The notes: generated from the letters alone by a model not told the origin. DNA of 64,000 bases from Thermosulfurimonas sp. F29 (GCF_019688735.1 NZ_JAIFYA010000001.1:1-64000); one strand, 5' to 3'; counted from the first letter of the stretch, positions 54,340-62,028 are shown. Numbers and translations: made by a program.

Positions 54340-55203
54340 ATGATCATAAAAGATCGTGATTCAAGAAAGAGAGATATTAGAGAATTAAAAAAATTATTGT
54401 CTTTTTATAACCTTTCTCCAAAGCAAAGATTTCTCATAGAACGTGAAATATATGCAATTAAAAGAGGAGAATCAGGAGAAGAAGATTCTGCTTATTATAT
54501 TAATTTTTATTACGGCGACTCTAAAAATTGGGCTGTTATACATGATCTAAGAATAGAATTTAATGGAAAAGCCGCACAGATTGATCATATTCTAATAAAT
54601 CGCTTTTTCGATATATATGTATTAGAATCAAAAAATTATAGGTACGGCCTTCGAATAACAGAATCAGGAGAATTTGAAGTAAAATATAAGAATTACTATA
54701 TTGGAATTCCATCTCCAATCGAACAAAATAAGCGTCATATAGAATTACTTTCAAAGTTTATAAAAGCCCAAAATCTTTTACCAAAAAGAGTTGGAATAAA
54801 GATACAACCTCGTTTTTTTAATTATATATTAGTATCTCCAAAAGCAATAATTAGGCGTCCCAAATCAAAAAAATTTGATTTTTCCAATGTCATAAAAGCT
54901 GATATGTTAGCTACTATTATAGAAAAGAATACTGAAGAAATAAACACTTTAGATACTTTTAAATATGTCTTTAAAATGAGTTCTTTTTCTATAGTAGAAG
55001 AATTTGCTAAAAAGCTAGTAGCTTATCATAAACCTATTACTATAGATTGGATAAAAAGATTTGGCATTAAAGATGTAAAAAGATATTTTTGTTTTAAATG
55101 CGGTGCAATGATTTCAGAAAATGAGGCCAAATTTTGCTGGAATAATAAAAAGAAATTTAAAGGTAAGGCTTTTTGTTTCAAGTGTCAAAAAGAATTTTAT
55201 TAA
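54340..55203 (+). CDS. NERD-domain nuclease-like protein with C-terminal zinc ribbon
   Basis: A 287-residue cassette protein. The NERD domain starts near residue 45 with GESGEEDSAYYINFYYG. It carries the catalytic-type stretch GKAAQIDHILINRFFDIYVL followed by ESKNY, where the Asp, Glu and Lys correspond to the D-ExK nuclease core. The C-terminus has FCFKCGAMI and FCFKCQKEF, a four-cysteine zinc ribbon. NERD proteins are presumed nucleases, found in DNA-processing and defence contexts. The last codons overlap a small palindromic element, and the stop TAA lies in its left terminus. Confidence 0.85.
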   Translation: MIIKDRDSRKRDIRELKKLLSFYNLSPKQRFLIEREIYAIKRGESGEEDSAYYINFYYGDSKNWAVIHDLRIEFNGKAAQIDHILINRFFDIYVLESKNYRYGLRITESGEFEVKYKNYYIGIPSPIEQNKRHIELLSKFIKAQNLLPKRVGIKIQPRFFNYILVSPKAIIRRPKSKKFDFSNVIKADMLATIIEKNTEEINTLDTFKYVFKMSSFSIVEEFAKKLVAYHKPITIDWIKRFGIKDVKRYFCFKCGAMISENEAKFCWNNKKKFKGKAFCFKCQKEFY

Positions 55204-55297
55204 TGGGGTCATCAAAGAGTCGACATTTTATGCGTCCCCAAAGCCTTGATATTTAAAGGATTCCAATGTCGGGAAAAAGATGCTCCCATTAATAAAA
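55195..55297. repeat. 103-bp palindromic MITE-like element
   Basis: TTTTATTAATGGGGTCATC at the left and GATGCTCCCATTAATAAAA at the right form an inverted repeat of 19 bp with two mismatches. A second pair CGACATT/AATGTCG lies inside. The terminus TATTAATGGGAGC is shared with the IS630 element at 47037, which suggests a non-autonomous relative. It contains the stop codon of the NERD gene. Confidence 0.6.
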
Positions 55298-55302
55298 GAA
55301 TT

Positions 55303-55363
55303 GCCTAACAACCCGCTTCAGCGGATCGGCATAACCGCCGGCCGCTGAGTTTGGGCGTTAGAA
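55303..55363 (+). repeat. attC-10
   Basis: Boxes GCCTAAC and GTTAGAA. Arms CTTCAGCGGATCGGC / GCCGGCCGCTGAG. Member of the 61-bp group. Between it and the IS110 copy (55364-55528) no gene is visible; a GC-rich hairpin lies near 55420-55449. Confidence 0.95.
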
Positions 55364-55554
55364 AAAAAATATAAAATTTGGCTTTTCCCTGAAGTTCGGT
55401 AATATTTTAGAAAGGAAAAACCTGTGGGGGCATTGATTGGCCCCGCAAAAATAAAAAATAAAAGGGACTAGTTCGTTCGGGGGGAATGCCTCTAACAGAA
55501 AGGAAATAGTTAAATTCTCTGATTAAACAGGAGTCAACTATCAGGAATTGATAG

Positions 55555-56739
55555 CTAGGCATGGGGCACCCCCGCAGGAGCAAGTTTAGAAGGATCGAAG
55601 AATTGATTACGAGTAGAGAGGGCATAGATTACCCGGATCAGTTTGTTAACTACGGCTATCATGGCTTTTTTATAGCTTCTGAACTGGGTGTATTTCCTTC
55701 GGAAGTAATGCTGAAAAGTTTTCTCCCACTTGACCGTTCCTACGGCCATCTGGAAGAGGATATTTCGAAGGTAAGGATTTCCCTGTTTGGAGATGTTCAT
55801 ACGGACCTTCCATTTTCCGGATTGTTTGACCACGGGATCTGTTCCGGCATATTTGATCAGTTTTTTGGCGTTACTGAAGCGTTTTATGTTTTCGACTTCG
55901 GCCAGGAACCTGGAGGCGAGGTCGCGGGAGATGCCTTTTATGGAGGAGAGGCATTCCAGCTGAGTTTTCATGGTAGTTTCGATCTCCGTCTGGAGGTCTT
56001 TTTCCAGTTTTTCGATCATGGATTGGAGGAAGAAGATCTTTTGGATGTAAATTTGGAGGATTTTTTCCAGGCCTTTATGAGAGATCCCCACCGAGTTTTG
56101 GGCCACCTGCACGAGGTCTTGAGCGGAGAAGGAAGGTTTACGGCCCGGCAGTCGGGAGAGGATATAGTCTATTTTTCCCCAACCGGCTTTGGCAATTCTT
56201 TTAGCGGAGGGGTAGCGGCTGAGGATTTCAAGGAAGGCCCGAGAGAAGACATTGAAGTGTTTTTCGGCTTCGGGGAAAAGGGCGGCGAGGGAGTGTTTGA
56301 TTTGGGTTTTGGCCTCGGCGATTTCCTGTTTGAGTTTTTGGATTTGTCGGGCCAGGAGTTTGGTTTCGGAGGGGAGGGTAGCTGGTTTAAGGAGGTGGGG
56401 ATTGGAGAGGGCAAAGAGCGCCAGGAGGAAGGCGTCTTTTTTATCGGACTTAGAGGGGTTGTTAGCGGAGACGAACCGGACGAAGTGATGAACCATTTTA
56501 GGGTTGAGGAGGGATACCCGGAAGTCCTGGTCCAGGAGGAAGGCGAGGAGAGGGAGGTGGAAGCGTCCGGAGGATTCAAGGACGATATGGTTTGGGGTAT
56601 AGGCGGAGAGAGTTTGGAGGAAGTCTTCGAAGCCTTTGGAAGACATGGGGAGGTTTTTGGATACGAGCTTTCCCTTTTGTGGGTGAAGGATACAGAACTG
56701 GAAGGAATTTTTGGCGACATCGATACCTATGTAGAACAT
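55555..56739 (-). CDS. IS110-family transposase (copy 2)
   Basis: A 394-residue DEDD recombinase, sequence-identical to the product of 4985-6169, with GIDVAKNSFQ at the N-terminus and SIKGISRDLASRFLAEVE near residue 262-280. Intact. Confidence 0.92.
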   Translation of the reverse strand: MFYIGIDVAKNSFQFCILHPQKGKLVSKNLPMSSKGFEDFLQTLSAYTPNHIVLESSGRFHLPLLAFLLDQDFRVSLLNPKMVHHFVRFVSANNPSKSDKKDAFLLALFALSNPHLLKPATLPSETKLLARQIQKLKQEIAEAKTQIKHSLAALFPEAEKHFNVFSRAFLEILSRYPSAKRIAKAGWGKIDYILSRLPGRKPSFSAQDLVQVAQNSVGISHKGLEKILQIYIQKIFFLQSMIEKLEKDLQTEIETTMKTQLECLSSIKGISRDLASRFLAEVENIKRFSNAKKLIKYAGTDPVVKQSGKWKVRMNISKQGNPYLRNILFQMAVGTVKWEKTFQHYFRRKYTQFRSYKKAMIAVVNKLIRVIYALSTRNQFFDPSKLAPAGVPHA

Positions 56740-56936
56740 AGGCTACCTCCTGGGATAAGGTATATGTCCCTCAGCTCCATCCTCCCGTTTGGCAGGGGCT
56801 TTTGCGCCCAACCAACCAATTGGGAGTTGAGGGACAGAGGGACAGACTCCTATAGAGGCTTCCAAGCCTACGAAAAATGGAGTCCTTGTCCCTCTATAAA
56901 CTTTATCTCGGGAATGGATATAACATAATTCATTGC
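56740..56936 (-). ncRNA. Candidate IS110 bridge RNA, copy 2
   Basis: Same structured leader as at 4788-4984, with the TGTCCCTCA/TGAGGGACA and AGAGGGACA/TGTCCCTCT pairings. Assigned by identity and position only. Confidence 0.58.
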
Positions 56937-56948
56937 AGGAGGAAATAA

Positions 56949-57164
56949 ATGGAAGTAAGGTATGACATTTTATTGGAAAATATTAAAAAACTGCCCCTAT
57001 CTGAAAAGGAAGAACTTAAAAATTTAATAGAAAAATACATTATAGAAGAAAAACGAGAAAAAATTTATGAAAATTATTTGAAAAGTCTTAATGAATATAA
57101 AGAAAATAGATTGCAATTTTCTTCTGATATAAATGAACTTAGAAAAAATATGGAACTTGAATGA
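56949..57164 (+). CDS. Antitoxin of a RelE-type pair
   Basis: A 71-residue, highly charged helical protein (LPLSEKEELKNLIEKYIIEE). It starts 8 bp downstream of AGGAGG, and its end overlaps the next gene by four bases (ATGA). Size, charge and coupling to a RelE-like toxin identify it as the antitoxin of a type II system. The family is not recognised more precisely. IS110 lies directly upstream, so its original promoter has been displaced. Confidence 0.75.
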   Translation: MEVRYDILLENIKKLPLSEKEELKNLIEKYIIEEKREKIYENYLKSLNEYKENRLQFSSDINELRKNMELE

Positions 57165-57430
57165 TAGAAATATCATTTAGTTCATCTTTTAAGAGAGCTT
57201 TCAAAAAGAGAATAAAAAGAAATAAAGAATTAGAAGAGATATTTTGGAAGAAATTAGAGAAATTTATAGAAAATCCATTTGCTAAAGAGCTTAGAACTCA
57301 CAAATTAACAGGGAAATTGAAAGATTTATGGAGTTTTAGTTTAGAATATGATTTAAGGATTATATTCTTTTTTGCTGAAGATAATAAAGTTGTTTTGATT
57401 GATATAGGAACTCACGAAGAAGTTTATTAA
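57161..57430 (+). CDS. RelE/YafQ-type toxin
   Basis: An 89-residue basic protein. ISFSSSFKRAFKKRIKRNKE at the start and HKLTGKLKDLWSFSLEYDLR followed by IIFFF and IDIGTHEEVY at the end are the RelE/YafQ (mRNA interferase) pattern. It has the catalytic-type basic residues and a C-terminal His in THEEVY. It cleaves ribosome-bound mRNA when free of the antitoxin encoded just upstream. Addiction modules are typical stabilisers of large integrons. Confidence 0.85.
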   Translation: MIEISFSSSFKRAFKKRIKRNKELEEIFWKKLEKFIENPFAKELRTHKLTGKLKDLWSFSLEYDLRIIFFFAEDNKVVLIDIGTHEEVY

Positions 57431-57442
57431 AGAATAGATTTT

Positions 57443-57503
57443 TTCTAACAATCCGCTTCAGCGGATCGGCGGATACGCCGGCCGCTGATTTTAAGCGTTA
57501 GAA
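57443..57503 (+). repeat. attC-11
   Basis: Boxes TTCTAAC and GTTAGAA. Arms CTTCAGCGGATCGGCG / CGCCGGCCGCTGA. Member of the 61-bp group. Confidence 0.95.
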
Positions 57504-57526
57504 AAAATTAAATTTGAGGTATGAAT

Positions 57527-57745
57527 ATGAAAGTTACAGTGATAATAGAAAAAGATGAGTTTGGATATTATGCTTATTGTCCTGAATTAAAAGGCTGTCA
57601 TACACAGGGAGACACTTTAGACGAGGTTCTAAAAAATATTAAAGAAGCTGTAGAATTATATTTAGAAACTTTGGATGAGGAAGAAAAAAGAATTTTATTA
57701 AACAAGGAGATTTTGACTACTTCTTTAGAGGTAAAGGTTGCCTAA
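57527..57745 (+). CDS. hicB: HicB-type antitoxin
   Basis: I chose the second ATG (57527) because GAGG lies 7 bp upstream; the first ATG is at 57521. The protein has a HicB fold with VTVIIEKDEFGYYAYCPELK and GCHTQGDTLDEVLKNIKEAV (residues 3-42). It is a short form (72 residues) without the C-terminal DNA-binding domain. It overlaps the HicA gene by 8 bp. Confidence 0.9.
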   Translation: MKVTVIIEKDEFGYYAYCPELKGCHTQGDTLDEVLKNIKEAVELYLETLDEEEKRILLNKEILTTSLEVKVA

Positions 57746-57902
57746 ACTGCCAAGATTAACTGCTGTTGAAGCCGAAAAGTTATTATTACAAGCAGGTTTT
57801 AAATTGATCAGGAGTAAAGGAAGTCATAGGATTTACATGAAAGAAAACAAACGTTTTGTTTTACCCTTCCATATTGGTAAAGAAAAAGAAAGTTTAATCT
57901 AA
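57738..57902 (+). CDS. hicA: HicA-type toxin, TTG start, shortened C-terminus
   Basis: A 54-residue protein starting at TTG inside the hicB end. AVEAEKLLLQAGFKLIRSKG followed by SHRIYMKENKRFVLPFH is the HicA double-stranded RNA-binding fold, with the catalytic His of GSH. Typical HicA proteins continue for about 10 residues past the PxH motif with a conserved LRKAGL-type helix. Here the stop TAA lies in the R'' box of attC-12, so that helix is missing. It may be inactive, or a natural short version. Confidence 0.8.
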   Translation: MPKLPRLTAVEAEKLLLQAGFKLIRSKGSHRIYMKENKRFVLPFHIGKEKESLI

Positions 57903-57957
57903 CAACCCTCTTCAGCGGACCGGCGTAACCGCCGGCCGCTGATTTTGGGCGTTAGAT
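57897..57957 (+). repeat. attC-12
   Basis: Boxes ATCTAAC and GTTAGAT. Arms CTTCAGCGGACCGGCG / CGCCGGCCGCTGA. Member of the 61-bp group. Contains the hicA stop codon. Confidence 0.95.
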
Positions 57958-58014
57958 TGAAAAATTTTTCCAAAATATTAAAATGGAACTCAAAAAAACT
58001 TTGGAGAAATAACC

Positions 58015-58237
58015 ATGCTTGAATTATCCTTAAATAACATAGAACAAAAACTTTCAAAGCTTACTAATAGAAGAGTTATTAGAGCTTGAAGAAAAAATAT
58101 TAAAGACAATAAAAAAGAAAATTAAAGAGGAAAAGCCTGAAGACTGGAAAAAAGATTTTTTAAGTATTTCAGTATGGGATCATTTAGAAAATAAGTTTGA
58201 AATAAAAATAAATAAATGGAAGATAGAAACATTTTAA
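58015..58237 (+). pseudogene. VapB-type antitoxin, frameshifted
   Basis: The frame starting at ATG 58015 (MLELSLNNIEQKLSKLTN, preceded by TTGGAG) stops early at a TGA. In the next frame the protein continues as EELLELEEKILKTIKKKIKE and KDFLSISVWDHLENKF, ending at 58237. One extra A after ACTAAT (near 58067) explains the break. Position and overlap with the PIN-domain gene identify it as that toxin's antitoxin. Confidence 0.65.
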
Positions 58238-58616
58238 TTGATACTAGCATAATAATAGAATTCTTACGAAAGAAAGACAAACGAAATACTTATTTATGGA
58301 AAGTAAAAGAAGAAGGTTTTAACTGTTTTATTTCAACTATTACTGTATTTGAGTTGTATGCTGGAGCTATAACAGATAGACATAAACAAGATTTAGAGAA
58401 GCTATTAAGATGGATCGAATACCCTTTACACAAGAAATAGCTAAGCGTTCGGCGGAGATTTATAAAAGATTAAAAGCTAATAATCAGCTGATAGAATTTA
58501 GAGATATTTTTATAGGAGCAACTGCTTTAGAAATGGAGCTTCCTCTAATAACATTAAACGAAGTTCATTTTAATCGGATTAAAGGAATCAAAATATATGA
58601 TAGAAACAATCTCTAA
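58216..58616 (+). pseudogene. VapC-type PIN-domain toxin, frameshifted
   Basis: The first frame gives ILIDTSIIIEFLRKKDKR and TITVFELYAGAI, holding the first two acidic positions of the PIN nuclease. After RWIEY the frame shifts near 58425. The continuing protein reads IPFTQEIAKRSAEIYKRL, then EFRDIFIGATALEMELPLIT and LNEVHFNRIKGI, with the remaining PIN positions. The gene is therefore VapC-like but split. The stop lies in the attC-13 R'' box. Sequencing error must be excluded because the antitoxin is also frameshifted. Confidence 0.75.
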
Positions 58617-58671
58617 CAAACCTCTTCAGCGGACCGGCGAAACCGCCGGCCGCTGAGTTTGGGCGTTAGGA
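58611..58671 (+). repeat. attC-13, last site of the array
   Basis: Boxes CTCTAAC and GTTAGGA. Arms CTTCAGCGGACCGGCG / CGCCGGCCGCTGAG. Member of the 61-bp group. Beyond it starts the ribosomal operon downstream region. Confidence 0.95.
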
Positions 58672-58756
58672 AAAACGGTGGAACCACCGGCCGCAAACAC
58701 TTTCAAACCTTCGGCCGGCCGACCATCCTGAGAAGCCCGGATAGACTTCTAAGAAA

Positions 58757-58782
58757 GGGGCCCGGAGGAATTCCCGAGCCCC
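58757..58782 (-). terminator. Rho-independent terminator of the ribosomal operon
   Basis: On the minus strand GGGGCTCGGGAATT is followed by its complement CCTCCGGGCCCC and then TTTCTT, 18 bp after the rplQ stop. It ends the spc/alpha operon just before the integron. Confidence 0.75.
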
Positions 58783-58799
58783 GGAGGTTGATCCAAAAG

Positions 58800-59435
58800 T
58801 TAGGAGTGGGGCTCCTCGGAAGAGATTTCGGAAGAGGATTCCGGACTCTCACCGGACTCGGAAGAAACAGAAGTCTTGTCCTTCTCCGGGGCCTCTTCCG
58901 TAGCCGCGGTTTCGGCCTCGGAAGTTCCCTCCGGGGCCGCTTCCCGGGGCCCGGACGCCTCCTCGGCGGGTTGGGTTTCCTCCGCAGGTTTGGGCTCTTC
59001 TCTCTTCAGGGCCTCGCGAATCTCTTTTTCGGCCTTCCTTTCCCGCTCGATCTTTTTCCTGGAACGCCTGTGCTGAAGCTTCTCCTCCACCAGCTCCACG
59101 ATGGCCATCATGGCCGCATCCCCGCGCCGGGGGCCGATCCTCACGATCCGGGTATAGCCCCCGGGACGATCCATGTACTTCTCCCGCAGCTCCGTAAAAA
59201 GCTTCCTAACCACGGCCTTGTCCCGAATGAAGGCCAGCGCCCGCCGGCGTGAGGCCAGATCCCCCCGCTTGGCCAGGGTGATCATCCGGTCCGCCACCCG
59301 GCGTAACTCCTTGGCCTTGGCCAGGGTAGTGGTAATCCGTCCGTAGCGCAGAAGATCGGTCACCTGGTTCCGCATTAAAGAGATGCGATGCTCCCACTTG
59401 GTCACCAGCCGACGACTTCTCTTCCGGTGTCTCAT
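58800..59435 (-). CDS. rplQ: Ribosomal protein L17 with long acidic C-terminal tail
   Basis: The first roughly 120 residues are a normal bL17 (MRHRKRSRRLVTKWEHRISL, TTLAKAKELRRVADRMITLA, GGYTRIVRIGPRRGDAAMMA). A tail of about 90 residues rich in Glu, Ala, Pro and Ser follows (EETQPAEEASGPREAAPEGT), low-complexity and negatively charged. Most L17 proteins are 115-130 residues, so the tail is notable. Last gene of the operon, 3 bp after rpoA. Confidence 0.95.
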   Translation of the reverse strand: MRHRKRSRRLVTKWEHRISLMRNQVTDLLRYGRITTTLAKAKELRRVADRMITLAKRGDLASRRRALAFIRDKAVVRKLFTELREKYMDRPGGYTRIVRIGPRRGDAAMMAIVELVEEKLQHRRSRKKIERERKAEKEIREALKREEPKPAEETQPAEEASGPREAAPEGTSEAETAATEEAPEKDKTSVSSESGESPESSSEISSEEPHS

Positions 59436-59438
59436 GGC

Positions 59439-60449
59439 TTACTCCTTTCCCCCTTCTTTTTCCTCCGGAGGTTGCCATTCTATGGGTATACCGAAATCCA
59501 GCCCCATCTCGTGCAAACGATCCCGGATCTCCTCCAGCGACTTCCGCCCGAAGTTCTTGATCCGGAGCATCTCGGCTTCGGTACGGGTTACCAGATCGCC
59601 GATATACCTGAGACCGGCATTGAGGAGACAATTGAGCGACCGGGAGGATATCTCCAGGACCTCGATGGGCTTGTTGAGGTGTTCCTCCAGGGTGGAACGG
59701 GCCTTTTCTATTTCGGGAGGAATCTCCTCCGGCTCGGACCTCTCTTCCCCGAAAACGGCAAGCTGTTCCCGGAGGATCCCCGCGGCCCGCTTGATCGCCT
59801 CCCCGGGATCTATGGTCCCGTCCGTCCAGACCTCCAGCACCAGGCGGTCGAATTCACTGCTCTTCCCCACCCGGGTCTGGGTCACCGAAAAGTTGGCCCG
59901 TACTATGGGCGAGAAGACCGCGTCCAACGGAATAATCCCGATCTGGTGTTTCTCCCGACTAAACTCCGCGGGCACATAACCCCGTCCCATCTCCACCTGA
60001 AGCTCCATGGAAAGCACGCCGTCCTTGTTCAGAGTGGCGATGTGATGGTCGGGATTCACCACCTCAGCCAGCCCGTCGGTCTCTATGTCCCCGGCCTTCA
60101 CCTCGCCCTCGCCCTTCTTTTCCAGCCGGAACACATAGGGGCCTTCACCCTTGAGCTTGAATCGAACCCCTTTGAGGTTAAGCACGATGTCCGTCACATC
60201 CTCCAGAACCCCCGGAATGCTGGTGAACTCGTGAGGAGCCCCCTCTATGCGCACCGCCGTTATGGCCGCCCCGGGAATGGAGGAAAGCAGGATCCGCCGC
60301 AGGGCGTTGCCAATGGTTATCCCGAATCCCCGCTCAAAGGGCTCTATGATGAACTTTCCGTAATAGGGCGGACGGGAATCCCTGTGGGTCTTGATTCCCT
60401 CGGGCCTGATCAATCCGATATTGCCTATCCTTTCCCTCAAAGTGTTCAT
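59439..60449 (-). CDS. rpoA: RNA polymerase alpha subunit
   Basis: 336 residues. The N-terminal domain has PFERGFGITIGNALRRILLS and SIPGAAITAVRIEGAPHEF. The C-terminal domain has SSRSLNCLLNAGLRYIGDLV and GRKSLEEIRDRL. Both domains and the usual length are present. It lies between rpsD and rplQ as in most bacteria. Confidence 0.98.
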   Translation of the reverse strand: MNTLRERIGNIGLIRPEGIKTHRDSRPPYYGKFIIEPFERGFGITIGNALRRILLSSIPGAAITAVRIEGAPHEFTSIPGVLEDVTDIVLNLKGVRFKLKGEGPYVFRLEKKGEGEVKAGDIETDGLAEVVNPDHHIATLNKDGVLSMELQVEMGRGYVPAEFSREKHQIGIIPLDAVFSPIVRANFSVTQTRVGKSSEFDRLVLEVWTDGTIDPGEAIKRAAGILREQLAVFGEERSEPEEIPPEIEKARSTLEEHLNKPIEVLEISSRSLNCLLNAGLRYIGDLVTRTEAEMLRIKNFGRKSLEEIRDRLHEMGLDFGIPIEWQPPEEKEGGKE

Positions 60450-60470
60450 ATCTCCACCCCGGATCTCTTT

Positions 60471-61103
60471 TTAGCGGGAGTAGAACTCCACGATCAGGCT
60501 CTCCTGAATGGGCATGGTTATGTCTTCCCTGGTCGGAAGGGCCTTGACCACCCCGCGGAAGTTTTCCGCGTCAAGCTCGAGCCACTGCGGCACCCCTCTC
60601 CGCACCACCGCCTCCAGGTTCTCCTGGATCTGGGGATTGTTCCGGTACTTCTCCTTGAGTTCGATAACCTCCCCCGGATCCACCAGGTAGGAGGGAATGT
60701 CCACGGTGCGACCGTCCACCTTGAACCAACCGTGGGCCACCATCTGCCGGGCCTGGGCCCGGGAGGCCGCAAACCCCAGACGGTAAACCACATTGTCCAG
60801 ACGGCGCTCCAGCAACTGAAGCAGGTTGTGACCGGCCTGCCCCTTCATCCGGGTGGCCTTCTCGAAATAGCGCCGGAACTGCTTTTCCGAAACTCCGTAC
60901 ATCCGCTTGACCTTCTGTTTCTCCCGAAGCCGAATCCCGTAGTCCGAAAGTTTCACCCGGAGCTGGGCCTGACCGTGCTGTCCCGGGGGATAACTCCGCC
61001 TTTCAAAGGCGCACTTGTCCGTATAACAACGCTCCCCCTTCAGGAAGAGCTTCATCCCCTCCCGTCGGCACAAACGACATCTGGGTCCGGTGTATCTCGC
61101 CAA
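60471..61103 (-). CDS. rpsD: Ribosomal protein S4
   Basis: 210 residues. [20 protein letters not shown] contains a zinc-type CxxC with two further cysteines (RCYTDKCAF), the C+ form. The S4 domain is [20 protein letters not shown] followed by [11 protein letters not shown]. Confidence 0.98.
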   Translation of the reverse strand: MARYTGPRCRLCRREGMKLFLKGERCYTDKCAFERRSYPPGQHGQAQLRVKLSDYGIRLREKQKVKRMYGVSEKQFRRYFEKATRMKGQAGHNLLQLLERRLDNVVYRLGFAASRAQARQMVAHGWFKVDGRTVDIPSYLVDPGEVIELKEKYRNNPQIQENLEAVVRRGVPQWLELDAENFRGVVKALPTREDITMPIQESLIVEFYSR

Positions 61104-61126
61104 GGCTATCCCTCCCTACATGATTT

Positions 61127-61513
61127 TTATACCCGCCGTCTCTTGGGCGGACGGCAGCCGTCGTGGGGAATGGGAGTCACATCCCGAATGAAGGTAATCT
61201 TGAGACCCGCGGCCTGAAGGGCCCGCAGGGCCGCCTCCCGACCGGGCCCGGGCCCCTTGATGTAGACCCAGACCTTCTTCATCCCCTGTTCCATGGCCTT
61301 CTTGGCCGCGGCCTGAGCCGCAAGCTGAGCCGCATAAGGAGTCCCCTTCCGGGTGCCCTTGAACCCCTCGGTACCCCCGCTGGCCCAGGCAATGGTGTTG
61401 CCCTGCCGGTCGGTAATGGTCACGATAGTATTGTTAAAGGTGGCGTGAATATGCGCGATCCCTTCCGGGACATTCTTTTTAACCCGTTTCTTCTTCCGTC
61501 CTTTACGCGCCAT
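61127..61513 (-). CDS. rpsK: Ribosomal protein S11
   Basis: 128 residues with [20 protein letters not shown] and the C-terminal [18 protein letters not shown] signature. Confidence 0.98.
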   Translation of the reverse strand: MARKGRKKKRVKKNVPEGIAHIHATFNNTIVTITDRQGNTIAWASGGTEGFKGTRKGTPYAAQLAAQAAAKKAMEQGMKKVWVYIKGPGPGREAALRALQAAGLKITFIRDVTPIPHDGCRPPKRRRV

Positions 61514-61528
61514 AAGTCCTCACCCCTC

Positions 61529-61903
61529 TTACTTTTTCTTGCGGCCCCTGAGAGAGGACGGCCGCGGTCCCTTCCGCGTCCGGGCGTTGGACCGGGTCCT
61601 CTGCCCGCGCACCGGAAGCCCCATCTTGTGCCGCAACCCCCGGTAGCAACCGATATCCATGAGGCGCCGAATGTTCTGCGCCACCTCGCGCCGAAGATCG
61701 CCCTCCACCTTGTACTCCTTCTCAATGATCTGCCGGATCCGCGTAAGCTCCTCCTCCGAAAGCTCCCGCGTCTTCTTGAACCAGTCCACCCCGGCCTTGG
61801 TCAGGATCTTCTGCGCCGAGGTCCGCCCGATCCCGTAAATGTAAGTCAGCGCGATCTCCACCGGCTTGTTGTCCGGAATCTCTACCCCTGCTACCCGTGC
61901 CAC
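61529..61903 (-). CDS. rpsM: Ribosomal protein S13
   Basis: 124 residues with [20 protein letters not shown], the [14 protein letters not shown] helix-two-turn-helix and the C-terminal [20 protein letters not shown]. Confidence 0.98.
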   Translation of the reverse strand: MARVAGVEIPDNKPVEIALTYIYGIGRTSAQKILTKAGVDWFKKTRELSEEELTRIRQIIEKEYKVEGDLRREVAQNIRRLMDIGCYRGLRHKMGLPVRGQRTRSNARTRKGPRPSSLRGRKKK

Positions 61904-61914
61904 CTTATCACCTC

Positions 61915-62028
61915 CTAACCCTGACGCTGTTTGTGGCGGGGATTCTCACAGATCACCCGCACCACACCCCTGCGCCGAATGATCCGGCACTTGCGACAAC
62001 GCCTCTTCACCGAAGCCGAAACCTTCAT
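61915..62028 (-). CDS. rpmJ: Ribosomal protein L36
   Basis: A 37-residue protein, [20 protein letters not shown] then [17 protein letters not shown], with the Cys/Cys/Cys/His zinc-binding pattern (C11, C14, C27, H32). Its ATG overlaps the infA stop as TAATG. Confidence 0.97.
   Translation of the reverse strand: MKVSASVKRRCRKCRIIRRRGVVRVICENPRHKQRQG

Larger units (their letters stand above)
55529..56941 (-). mobile_element. IS110-family insertion sequence, copy 2
   Basis: 1413 bp including the 5-bp repeat AGGAG at both ends (55529-55533, 56937-56941). Same length and protein as the copy at 4783-6195. It is inserted directly upstream of a toxin-antitoxin pair, in that pair's ribosome-binding site: AGGAGGAAATAA then ATG at 56949. 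The site is still usable because AGGAG is regenerated at the junction. The structured leader (candidate bridge RNA) occupies about 56740-56936 on the minus strand. Confidence 0.88.

Noticed and set aside
55420..55449. GC-rich hairpin after attC-10 as a terminator
   Set aside because: The stem is imperfect and the only T-run is on the minus strand, where no gene ends; too weak to call.
57738..57902. Treating HicA as a spurious frame because it lacks an ATG
   Set aside because: The TTG start, overlap with hicB and clear GSH/PxH motifs support it as a real gene, so it was kept.
41261..58671. CRISPR array
   Set aside because: The repeated elements are long, imperfect, foldable and separated by whole genes; they are attC sites. 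No short regularly spaced repeats were seen anywhere.
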